In this document: positions 53,969 to 64,000 of the stretch, piece by piece | How positions within the stretch are numbered: position 1 is the stretch's first letter | How the letters are laid out: every line of letters starts with the position of its first letter | Source: Buxus sempervirens | Taxonomy: Eukaryota > Streptophyta > Magnoliopsida > Buxales > Buxaceae | Direction of reading: 5' to 3' | DNA length: 64,000 nt | Assembly (NCBI GenBank): GCA_947561395.2 | Contig: OX387186.1 | Span: forward strand, 39,017,220-39,081,219 | The notes under the pieces: generated by a model | Database searches by the model: none | Told to the model about the DNA's origin: nothing | What the model saw: the letters and a program-made list of their open reading frames with translations, nothing else | Program-made: the position numbers and the translations under genes

Positions 53969-54925
53969 TGTAGATGATATCTTGGTTATTGGTTCCAATA
54001 GTTCTGTTGTACATCATTTGATTTCTCTCTTACACTCTTCCTTTCCTATCAAAGATCTTGGACCATTACGCTACTTTCTTGGTATTGAAGTCCAGCATAC
54101 ATCCTCAGGTCTTTTTCTCTCTCAAAAATCCTACATCAATGCCCTTCTCACCAAGTCAAACATGGCTGCTGCCAAGCCCATGGCCACACCCATGTCCACT
54201 TCTACTAAGTTCTCAACCATAGATAGCCCCTCATTTTCAGATCCTTCTTTGTATCGCAGTATTGTTGGAAGCTTGCAATATTTATCTTTCACCAGACCTA
54301 ATCTTGCCTTTGCTGTTAACAAAGTGTGTCAATACATGCACAACCCACGTATGGAACATTGGACAGCAGTCAAAAGAATTTTGAGATACTTAAAGCATAC
54401 TATCAACTTTGGTCTTCTTCAACCTTCCACCAATTTTCACCTCTCTGCTTACTCGGATGTTGACTGGGCCGGGTGCTTAGATGATTGTCGTTCCACAAAT
54501 ACTTATTGTATTTACCTTGGATCCAATCTTATATCATGGTCGTCCAAAAAGCAAGCAACCATTGCAAGATCCAGCACTGAAGCTGAGTACAAAGCATTGG
54601 CCCATGCTACTTGTGAACTAATATGGATACAGCAACTTCTTGCTGAGTTAGGCATCTTCCTGCCACTCTCTCCAACACTGTGGTGTGACAATTTGGGAGC
54701 AACATATCTCTCGGTGAATCCCATTCTTCACTCCCACATGAAGCATGTTGATCTTGACTATCACTTTGTACGAGACCGCGTTGCCAATGGCTCTCTCACA
54801 ATCTCTTTTATCTCAAGCAAGGATCAGATTGTTGATGCCCTTACTAAACCATTACCAGCTGCTCGTTTTAATCAACTTCCAACAAGCCTTCGAGTACTTT
54901 CAGAACCTCTTGGCTCGAGGGGGCC
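53969..54925 (+). pseudogene. Copia pol, second part (RT C-terminus and RNase H)
   Basis: It resumes at the second half of the YVDD box and continues through KDLGPLRYFLGIE, PMATPM, YRSIVGSLQYL and TRPNLAFAVN. RNase H follows with DVDWAGC, SWSSKKQATIARSSTEAEYKA and HVDLDYHFVRD. The frame is open to the end, with DALTKPLP as the usual C-terminal signature. The ORF formally runs on to 55004, but from 54926 it reads into the 3' LTR. PPT-like CTCGAGGGGGCC precedes that LTR. Confidence 0.9.
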
Positions 54926-55163
54926 TGTTAGCATACCCAATATCATCTCACCTGGCTCCACCATGCCACCTCAATCAACAAATCAGCCCAACACTACAAA
55001 GTGAATATTCTAGAATTGTATTCAGTTATAGATCAATGATCAAGATGAAATCAGTTATAAATCAATGGTTGAGATGAAATTAGTTTGTTGTGTCTAACAC
55101 TGTATATGTAACCCACTTTGTAAAGCATCTAGATAACTTGAATAAATATTGCTTTCTCTGTCA
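54926..55163 (+). repeat. 3' LTR of the copia element
   Basis: TGTTAGCATACCC to TTTCTCTGTCA, about 238 bp, directly after the polypurine run. CAGTTATA(G/A)ATCAATG occurs twice inside. No matching 5' LTR is found upstream of 48043, so the right boundary could shift by two bases (GTCACA). Confidence 0.7.
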
Positions 55164-55168
55164 CAAAT

Positions 55169-56030
55169 AAATGGCAGGAGCCGCAGTAACCAGCTGGAAA
55201 TCGGCGGTTGGTTCTGACAAAGGGTCCGCATTAGAGCGGATTAAACTTAGAACTCCCATCAGAACGGAGGAAACCATTGCCAAAGGCGAGGTGAGAAAAG
55301 TTGGGCGAGTACTCGGCAAGCCGGATCTCAGCCACGCGAAGAGACATAGATTAGAGGGACTGACCATGGCCGTCCAGTTCCCAGAGACAGCAAAAAGAAA
55401 CAGATATAAAGCCCGACCATCACGACCAAAAACAACAAACGAAAACCACAACACAACATCCGGCAGGAGCACAAACAGGAGAAACAAAAACACATATGAA
55501 CCCTAGCCAAAAAGGAGAAACTAAACCAAAAAACATGATACCGGCTTTCCCACCGGAGAAAACCGGTGGTAGCCCCCCATCGTCCCCAGACTCGCAGAGT
55601 CAAATTCACCCGCTTCCATCAGTGGGCTTCAACTCCTTCCCAGTGAAATCACGAGCTGATGTCTTCAAGGAGATGTCTTCAAGCAGCGAAAGAAGATGTC
55701 TTCAAGGAAAAAACGAGACTGGAGAGATGGATAGATTCGCCGGAGGTGAGCAGATTAATGGAAGAAACGCAGGGAGTGACCCAAATCACAGTCGGGGAAT
55801 TAAGCCTTCTCCACACGAATCGCTTGCCTTGAGCCCCTCATTCGCCTCGCGCCCCCAAAAGCCGAAACGATCCCATTGCATCGTTTTAACGTGGCAGTTG
55901 TCACATGGGATTATTTATTGTAGTCAAACGGTCAAAGGGGTCAAGTATTCTCCAGAAACCCTGACCCTACGCCAGAATATCGTCTGATATGTTGGCTTCA
56001 CCCAATGGGGATGTACCAGGGTAACGTACG
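55169..56030. other. GC-richer unassigned segment
   Basis: It differs from its surroundings in GC and CpG content. ORFs exist in several frames (for example 111 residues at 55171 plus, 163 at 55496 plus, 110 at 55161 minus), none with a motif I recognise. CACCGGAGAAAACCGGTGG (55550-55568) is a small inverted repeat. It could be a 5' leader or ORF1 region of an unseen LINE, or another element. I assign no function. Confidence 0.4.
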
Positions 56031-56039
56031 TTTAGAATG

Positions 56040-56262
56040 GATTCACATCACCTGCTAGGTGCCTAGCACCGTTGGGTATCCAACAGCCAATGGGACAAGG
56101 CCACATCACTGGCAGTCTTGACACAAGCCACATTGCCGGTGATGTGGTCCTGTCTTTATGGATTCCCATTGGTTACTGGATGCCCAGCAGTATTGCCGGT
56201 GATGTCGTCCTGTCTTTATAGATTCCCCTTGGTTGCTAGGTGCCCAGCAAATGATGTGAATC
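56040..56262. mobile_element. Foldback/MITE-like element, 223 bp
   Basis: Terminal inverted repeats GATTCACATCA (left) and TGATGTGAATC (right) extend inward imperfectly over about 35 bp (TGCTAGGTGCC against GGTGCCCAGCA). Inside is a 60-bp direct repeat (56132-56191 and 56192-56251) starting ATTGCCGGTGATGT. No coding sequence and no clear target duplication. Confidence 0.65.
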
Positions 56263-57177
56263 GAGGAAATTAGTTTTTGGTGATAATTTATGAAAACAAT
56301 CTAGATTTAGTCAACAAATTCTCGAAAATTAGAAATCAATGATAATTTTTGAAATAATTGAAAATGAATGCCGTTTTACTATTTGCAAAAATCTTCTTCC
56401 AAATATACCATTAGATAACTTAAACAAATCCCATGGTTAAAATCAATCTCCAATGCGTGTGAATATAATGCCATTAAAATTAACAAAAATAAAAAACCTT
56501 TTCCATCATCAAAGGCCACATAACCTCTACAACGTACAAGTGTATGTGATTGGATCATTATATTTTAAAAAGAATTTTTAAAAAAATAAATTAATATAAT
56601 TTTTTGTCTTTTGAACTACCAATCAGAAAGTAACATACCAGCAAACCATTTCAATTCATCGGTGGAAGCGAGTGAGTAGCCAAAATCAATAACAATCACT
56701 ACTTTTTGAATCTAAACACATAGGTTGATCTCAAAAACCCCGCAATCACTGCTTATTATTAGAGAGTCAGAGACTACTTATTTGGTAACTTTTTTAAAAA
56801 CAATTTTGGGTTTTTTGAAAAGAGAACCTATAACCTTAAAAACGTATTTTGTAAGCATAAGCATCTATGCAAAATCAGTTTTCCAACTATCTACCAACAC
56901 ACAGTTTTATAGATTTTTAAATAATCTTGACCTAATTAATTGTTGCCCGAGACGGTTTTCTTCAACACTTTTCAAAAATGTAAAATCAAGTTAAAAATTT
57001 TTATATTCTCAATTTTTTTTTTCTCCCGAGAATGTTACCAAATGGATTATTATCTTTTAAGCTTAATGCAAACTAATAGTTTTAGATTTAATCATTAAGA
57101 TAGGAAGAAGATAGAATCTAATATACCTTTTTTTTTTTTTGGTAAAATAGAATCTAATATACCTAATCTAATATATA
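56263..57177. other. AT-rich intergenic DNA
   Basis: No gene or known repeat recognised. Contains a T run at 57129-57140. Confidence 0.6.
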
Positions 57178-57975
57178 TCTACTATATATTAAGGCAAATG
57201 GGTCTCTAGAGGGTAATATGTTAAGCTAAGCAATTTTGTAAATTCTTTTTATACGTCACTCCATCTTCCCCATTTTATAATTCTCTCTCTTCTTAAATTG
57301 GGAACATTGTAGCAAAGAGCTGAAGGACATCTTGGTGAAGTGATCGAGCAGACACTTCTCTCTCTACATTTGAGCAAGGAGTGTGGGACCTCTGGGTTCT
57401 ACATTTGAGCAAGGAGTGTGGGACCTCTGGGTTAAACAATCGAGGGGACACCACTCTCTCTTTTCCATATTGCTATTCCACTTTTGAACCTTTTCATTAA
57501 TGGAAAATTATTGATAAAAGGTGAAAAAGAAACATTAGACTATATTACGGATACATTGAAAGAATAGAATCCTTTACATTATGTATTAATTTACTTAGTA
57601 CAATTACTAAAGGTATTAATTAACAATATATTATTTTTCCTTTTTAAAGGGTTTCAACTATTCAATTCTATGAAGAAAAGAAATAACTGAAATTTTAAAT
57701 ATATAAAGCAGCATTCATTTTTTTCTTCTCTCATAAATTATTTCTTATTTTATTAAATATATTCCATATTCTATCAAATAATAATATTACAGGTATTTAA
57801 TAATAATATCTCTCATAAGGATAATGTTCCATTGTTAGATATAATTTAGGAATAGTAAGATGAAAAAATATATTGATAAGACTCAGAAAGATTGAATTAT
57901 GAATCTTAACCTTTATTAAAGTTAAGTGTGGAATTCTAGATTTGATGCCCGTGCATCACACGGGCTATTCGCTAG
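57178..57975 (+). mobile_element. Non-autonomous Helitron, 798 bp
   Basis: The 5' end is TCTACTATATATTAAGG after an A. The 3' end is CTAG (57972-57975) before a T, preceded six bases earlier by the hairpin GCCCGTG-CATCA-CACGGGC (57947-57965). These are the hallmarks of Helitron termini and of insertion between A and T. No RepHel coding. A 35-bp tandem duplication lies inside (57363-57432). Confidence 0.9.
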
Positions 57976-58640
57976 TACTATTAGTAAAGATAACAGGGGT
58001 GAATATTCTCCCGATTCAATCACGATCAAGAGGTCCAAAAAATCAGGTCTTCTTTGCTCTAATTATATAGGTACCGATTTTTTTGCAAGTTATGACTTGA
58101 AATTTGAGGGTGAAACTTCTGGCTATAAAAAAATATTCCAATTGACTGAAATGGCTTTGGTGCATGCAAATGTTTGGACAGTGAGGAAAAGAAAAACGTA
58201 AGCAGGATGGATTCAAACATCAACAAAGAAGGATAAAGTCAAAGAACACTGTTTTACTTCTACTAAAAAGACAACTGATTAAACTGGCATTCACCCTTAA
58301 AGTTGCTTGATCAAAGCGCAAAGAGGATGATCAAGTCAAAGCCAGCAGAAGTCCAAGAACCCAGGATTCCTACTAATGACATAACCAGCAATTTTGAATT
58401 TTTCTTCAAGATCCCAAAGGCAGATATAAGTACAAATAATCCAGTCAAAGAGTACGGGTGCTCAAGATTAAGGCATTCCAACTATAATAGAAGCTGGACC
58501 GAATTCGTCTGCTAATATGAAAAGGAAGAAGAATCATGATATTATCTGCTCCCACAGCAATCAGTCAGCTCATTCTAGGAGAATGGACAAGTTAGTTAAG
58601 CCTGTCATATGTGGAACCCAAGAATCCTGACATTAATAAC
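57976..58640. other. Intergenic DNA right of the Helitron
   Basis: Short ORFs (such as 58303-58515) without recognisable domains. The ORF at 57926 begins inside the Helitron and is not a gene. Confidence 0.5.
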
Positions 58641-61600
58641 TGAAGACACTACCAGCTTCTTCTACTGCGACTCCTTGAATAATGCTTGATCTTCAGGTAT
58701 TAATCAAAGAGAAATGTATTTGATGAAGTATGCGGAATATGCAATGTACAAACAGAACCAAATCAAAGCTGAAATTAATTAGCTCATCACTCTTTCATTT
58801 ATATGCACTAGTGGTGGCACGTGCATACTGGATGTCCTCACCCTTAATTGTAGCATATAATTAGGGGTTTAAATTCGAATGTGGAACGAGTGAGTAGTGG
58901 AGTGATTGTTTTAGTTGGGAAAGGCAATAGTTGGAAAAAAAAAAAAGGGAGGCTAGAATCTGAGAGGAATATTCCCTCCTCTTCCCTTTAATAATAGTAT
59001 AAATAAATATGGATACTGTGGTAGATTATGATTAACGTAAAACCTTGCAACTATTATATTGTAAAGCAAGTCAAAATGTGTAGCTTACCCAAATAGAAAA
59101 GGAAGGATGAAGCTGGTTCTACAAAGGCAAATAATTTTGCATTTCTGCTTGTTATAAACAGTAAACCCTCTGTAGAGATAAAGTGGTTAGATTATGTCAC
59201 TAACCACCTCACAAAAGGAACAAATTTATATGATATTTACCTCATTATTTGGACTCAAAACGTTCAAATCCTGGATTCTATGAGCATGCCTCTCAAGTTG
59301 ACTATACTTGTTTTTTGGAGGATTGGATGAAAGTCGCTACCTCTGCATTATAATCCAACATGGGTGTCGGACGTCAATATGAATAATAGTAGCTAACTGA
59401 GATGCAAGCAGGTTTTAAGGTAATTAGCATGAACGAAACTATAATAAACTATAACTACGTAGATTCCACTAAATACGATATATCAGAGAGTTTAAAAAAA
59501 CAAAAAAAGATATGACATAGATTGAAAACAGGAGGGTGGTTAATTTCAGTACCTGAAGCTCACCAAATATAATAAGTCCCAATGTGACCTTAGCCTCCTC
59601 ATTTCTTCAGTTTTAATCTTCCTTCACCACCATACATACGTACTACCGGCTCAAATATCATACAAGGAAAGTTTTATAGATGCTGAAAAATTGTAAATGG
59701 GAGTTATGCTTTAAAGTACCTAAAAAATTTTTACAACATCCTAGACTACTAAAGTTTTGTTCTACTGGTGTTAAAATACAATGATTGCAATAAAACAAAT
59801 GCATAACATAGAATTAGATTTAACAACCATGCTGGAGAGTAGATGAATCAAGAGTTCAAGATCGAGTTGCTGTTCAAGGTATTAGTGTTGTGAAGACAGC
59901 TGAGATGTAAACCTTTGTAAAGTGCAGAATAAAAGCATTTGATGACAACAATTAATTTAGGATACAACAGAGAATAAGTTCTTTCAAGTGAAAACTTTAT
60001 CTTGGATATTGATCAAGCTCATAATCACTTTTCATCATCCACGCATTATGGAGTCATGTTTGGTGTACAAATAAAATTAAAAGAAACAAGTTAGAATGAA
60101 ACTAAACTGGTATATACTGCAGAAAATATTACTTTTTACATCTTTTTCTATTCTTTCAATGGACCCTCAATAAAAAGATCAAGAAAGAATGAAAGATTAC
60201 CATATAATCCATCTGTTTACTTGATCATTGTACACATACGCATGAAATCCTATACTTCTGTGACTGTAAATGCTCAGAATATGTGACATTCTCAGATTTG
60301 GGATATCACTGTACCTAATCCATGACCCAGGCCTACAAATATCAGTGGGATTGTGAAATTAACTTTGATTTTCCATTTTAATGCCCGTCTTAGTATAGTG
60401 ATACATCTTAGTATTGTTTCTTAACATTCAGTCATTTGTCCAAAGTGGACTACACAAATTTTTACCTGTCACTTCTAATCTCTACACCAGTTGGAAAGAC
60501 ATGTTGATGAAAATCATGGCACCCTTTTCTTCCATTTGGCAATTCTTGTCTCATCCTGTTGCTGATGGGTGCTAATTTCCAACATCTCTGTACTTTATAG
60601 CAGAAATAAAGGTCCTTATGGTTTCTTGCTGATGCAGGCGTGGGCCTGAAATGGGTGATCCTCTCTCCTCTAAGTGACAGCTTAATGCAGTGTAAAGGTG
60701 AGTTAACAAGTAGACGTCAATGTGGAATAACATGGTTGAACAGATTAAATGTGAGAAATAACACTGGAACAATAAGTCTTCTTAAAATTGTAAAAAACAA
60801 TAATTTCATAAAAATCCAATTTTCAAGCCCACATTTAAATGGGTCTCCTTGAACAATGCCTTAGAGTGATTTGCAAGTCTGGAATAAAGAACTAATAGTT
60901 TTTTGATGAAGCATGTTTATAGGATTAACATAATCCTAGCAAAATTCATTTTACCTAGCTCATAATTTTTTTGTTAACAGGAAAATTAGGACACTTTGGC
61001 AGATCAGGCAGATCAGGTATAATTTACATTCTAGAGATGAGAGGATCAAGCTGGTTCTACAAAGACCAGTAATTCTGAGCTTTATGTTTGGCATGGTGTT
61101 TCGGAGGGCTATCTGAAGATTCTGAACAATGTAAAGATCTCACCAAAGATCTTTAAAAAGGTCCTGGGTGACAGCAAACTGATAAGTTTTGAAAATCCTA
61201 TTGAGTCCTTAGCCTTGTTATTGCTTCAGTTTTTTAGTCCATCGCAATCAAAGAGGGAACTGCCGGCTCAAATATAAATAAAGAAGGCCCTAAGCGTCCC
61301 AGAAAAAGAAAATTGTAAATAGCAATTGAGAGTAGTCCATAGATGATTTTTACAGCATCCTAAACTACAAAGTTACATTTCAATGGTGCAAGGTGCAAGA
61401 ACTGCAGCAAAATAAACATATAATACAGAATCAGACAACAACCATGCCACAAAGTTATGAATACAAAGAGAGAAGTCTAGGACTGCTGTTAATCTTAGAA
61501 GAAAACTACGGCAGAAATCTTGCAAAGAGTGCAGTAAGGCATAAAATAGAGTAAAAATTTTGTTTTAGATCAAGCATGTAGTGATGGATAAAGATTACTC

Positions 61601-62480
61601 AAACTTGGAGGCAGCAGGAAAGCACAATGACGATCTTACCAGTTTAGTACAACTCCCTATGTAAAGCACAAGGAGGCAATGTAGTTCTTATTGTGTGATG
61701 AACTAATCAACAACTTGGTGAAAAAACTCATTCTCCTTTATCTTCCTATATTACAAGATTGGTACGTTAAACAAACTGTTGGATTGTTATGAAAATTAGA
61801 AAGTGTTGAAACACCTTCAAGGTACTCCTCGTTCACTGAAAACAATTAATAGTCATGTAGGCAGGTCTCCTGAAAGCCAATGCTAATATTGAAAAACACC
61901 TAAATTAGGCCCTGAAATCTGCGTGCTACATACCTTTTAATTTACTTGATTGGATTGAGTCAAATAGTACCAAAACCATTGATAGAAATTTATTACATAG
62001 CAGAGCAAAGTCAATTAAATAATAAGGGTGCTAACAGCTCAGGTCCGGGAAGATTTAATAACCAAACATTGAATCATTGGTCTAGAGCTACTAACCAAAT
62101 ATTCAAGCTCCCACCTCTTGGTTCCATACCAAATTTGGAGCGACATGTCAATGCAAAGCTCGTCACTCTTTTATTCTATCTCAACATCAACACAAGCTGT
62201 GTTTGGCAACTCTCTGTCTCCTGGAATGGCCAACGGGAAAAAAGAGGAAAAAATAAAAAACAGAGACTAAATGTGGACGTTGGGCAGTAGGCCAAATCCT
62301 TTCAAGTGAAAAAAATGATACTTTCAGAACAATCTTAATTTCAAGGCCACGTTTGAAACCTGAATGATCTTGTGATGGCTCAAAACACTAGCAGAATCTT
62401 CTACTGGGATTCCTTGAAAATGCTTACGTTGATCTGCAAGTATTGAACAAATAAATAAACATATTTTCTGAGGCATGTTT
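58640..62480. repeat. Diverged segmental duplication (two to three copies)
   Basis: Matching phrases recur in order. AAGCTGGTTCTACAAAG is at 59109 and 61048. A CCTTAGCC...CTTCAGTTTT then CCGGCTCAAATAT series is at about 59588-59660 and 61208-61278. ACAGCATCCTAAACTA or a variant, then GTGTTAAAAT- and AACAACCATGC-like text, is at 59730-59830 and 61350-61450. A block with CTTCTACTG(C/G)GA(C/T)TCCTTGAA is at 58656 and 62398, with a weaker third copy near 60846. On the minus strand this block resembles a decayed exon preceded by an acceptor-like AG. The source gene is not recognised. Confidence 0.55.
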
Positions 62481-62524
62481 AGTGGAATATATAAATAGAA
62501 GCACATCAAAATTGAAGAAACTTA

Positions 62525-62756
62525 GCAGTAAGGTCTTGGCTTGTCGTAGCCTAGACCAAGGTTCTACTCCCACCTTCAGCAAAAAATAAAGAGAGTTTCT
62601 CGGGAGCATACATCCAGCTGACACAGACGGTCATCAGAGTTGCCGCACTATACGGCTCACGCAGGTCAAAGAACATCGCGCTCCCCCTCAGAGGTAAGTG
62701 CTCGGGGGTGTGTGTTACCCTTCCCTCAAGTACCCCTAGCCCAAAAAAAAGAAAGG
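62525..62756 (+). mobile_element. SINE (tRNA-derived), about 232 bp
   Basis: B box GGTTCTACTCC (62560-62570) and an A-box-like TAGCAGTAAGG overlapping the left end. The tail is AAAAAAAAGAAAGG. It is flanked by 17-bp target duplications (62508-62524 and 62757-62773, AAAATTGAAGA-ACTTA type, one mismatch). The body after the tRNA-like head is GC-rich. The 5' end may be slightly truncated. Confidence 0.88.
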
Positions 62757-62773
62757 AAAATTGAAGATACTTA

Positions 62774-64000
62774 ACTCGTCCATTTTTAATATAGATAGGA
62801 ATCTAGATAGTATGGCAGATCAAGTATGGTATACAATTATATAATACCCTGAACAGAAATTTGGAAGGTAGATCTCACAATTATGTTCAAAATCTACGTT
62901 GACTTATTCACTCGTGATTACTCTCTTTATCAGAACAATTTGGATGATCACCCAAGTTCAAAAAGAAAATCATTAGATTGATAATCTATTCCATCCAACT
63001 TGATATTGTGACAGGATCTAACACATTTAAAAAGTAGGACCGGGATAAACAAATCTCACCATTTTGTTCAAAATCTAGGTTTGAGTTATTCACTGCACAT
63101 TCCCTTCTTCAAAATAATGAGCTCACACCTGAAACCAATCACATCAATTACATAAATATGCAAATAAAGCTAAGGATACCCATTATATGTTAACTTCTGC
63201 ATAAATAAAAATGGAACTATGGATGGTTTAGAAATAATTCATACCTAAACTTAATCTCTTTGGCTTTGTGGGCTTAATTGGTTGACCTCTTCATTGTTTG
63301 ACATTTATCTAGTGAAGTTTCTGAAGAGTGCACAAGAAATTAGCACCAAATGCAACGATTTAAAGAAGACATAAACTCAGGTTTAAAATCACCTCACATA
63401 TCACAAAAATTTGAATAAAACCTCAGCTCTGATTCAGATTTCAATTTTCATAACCAAAACACACCAAATAAAGAGTCTCTTTTTGCTGATAAACTGGCTG
63501 TTCTTGTGATATATTTCTGTTGCCAGAGTTTCAATGATGTATTGTTATTTTCCTTGTCTTTCCAGATCATCTTGCAATTGCAATATGGTATTCAATTATT
63601 TCATAGTATCATATTATCATAATGTAAGGAAATTTGCTGATAGATTGAAATACAACTATTTCTAATCAAGATTTATAAGGAGATTGGAAGTTAAAAGTTA
63701 TTAAAAATATAACTCTGCTTAGCAGTTAGAACATCAATAAGCATAACAGGTGAATATATACCAAAAAATGAACAAAATAACAACAGCACATTACTGCTTT
63801 GAAATCTCAAATTAGACTAAGGATCAATTTGTTACTAACAGCTAAATGTCCACAGGTATTTTTGGTTCTACGAGATAGAAATATCTTTTTGGTAATTTTT
63901 ATGAAAGATAAAATAGAACCATTTTTCTATAATAGATATTCTTAAAAAAAGTTTCTACTTGTAATCTAATAACAAATAGAAATAGACAATTATGTAGCAC
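62774..64000. other. AT-rich intergenic DNA to the window end
   Basis: No gene recognised. A diverged direct repeat of about 185-bp offset links 62875-62945 and 63052-63125 (TGTTCAAAATCTA(C/G)GTT and TTATTCACT phrases). Confidence 0.55.

Noticed and set aside
55171..55987. Host gene encoded by overlapping ORFs
   Set aside because: No recognisable domain, no splice structure, ORFs on both strands; composition alone is not evidence of a gene.
57926..58201. 91-residue ORF at the Helitron end
   Set aside because: Begins inside the Helitron terminal sequence and runs into unrelated DNA.
62525..62580. tRNA gene
   Set aside because: The B box is good but no cloverleaf or anticodon arm could be drawn; A-rich tail and long target duplications show a SINE.

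Overview
The window looks like nuclear DNA of a flowering plant, most likely a eudicot with a large, repeat-rich genome. It is AT-rich, and almost all of it is nested retrotransposons, decayed LINE, SINE, Helitron and MITE-like sequence, and pseudogenes. I see no intact host gene. The only host-derived gene family is a tandem array of broken phi-class glutathione S-transferase (GST) copies. Identifications come from reading motifs by eye; no database search was made.

Layout. 1-5269 and 10424-10641 hold a minus-strand LINE reverse transcriptase, cut by a 3.8 kb solo LTR (A, 1281-5102) and by a 5.1 kb copia-like element that kept gag and lost pol (I, 5270-10418). 10650-11833 is a plus-strand LINE endonuclease and RT start, head to head with the first part, as expected from twin priming. 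11836-20177 is the GST pseudogene array (units of about 1.3 kb, four copies), split by solo LTR B (15615-19544). 21780-28129 is solo LTR C with solo LTR D (23008-26151) inside it. 28360-40273 is a minus-strand LTR (K) containing solo LTR E (31118-39943), which contains a complete non-autonomous element J with two 1.8 kb LTRs (33143-39615). 40315-45869 is solo LTR G containing solo LTR F (41987-44488). 45875-47077 is a partial LTR (L). 48043-55163 is a copia gag-pol element cut in its RT active-site motif by solo LTR H (50775-53963). 55169-64000 is mostly unassigned DNA with a foldback MITE-like element, an 800 bp Helitron, a diverged segmental duplication and a SINE.

Nearly every insertion keeps its 5-bp target duplication, so boundaries and order can be read: K before E before J, G before F, C before D, LINE before A and I, GST array before B, copia before H.

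The most unusual signal is inside the LTRs. Seven solo LTRs that begin TGTAA or TGTGA (A, B, C, D, E, G, H) carry, 250-394 bp before their 3' end, a short perfect or wobble hairpin (TGAGATA-TTCG-TATCTCA or a compensated variant) followed by a pyrimidine tract ending in AG. Upstream of it most carry an array of mini-hairpins in which the loop sequence is constant within one LTR while the stem arms change together from unit to unit (clearest in D, E and B). A second group (F, J, K; ends TGTAGACACCCC or similar) carries palindromes at fixed 39-bp or 28-bp spacing just upstream of a TATA box. I found no protein that would read these arrays; their role is unknown.
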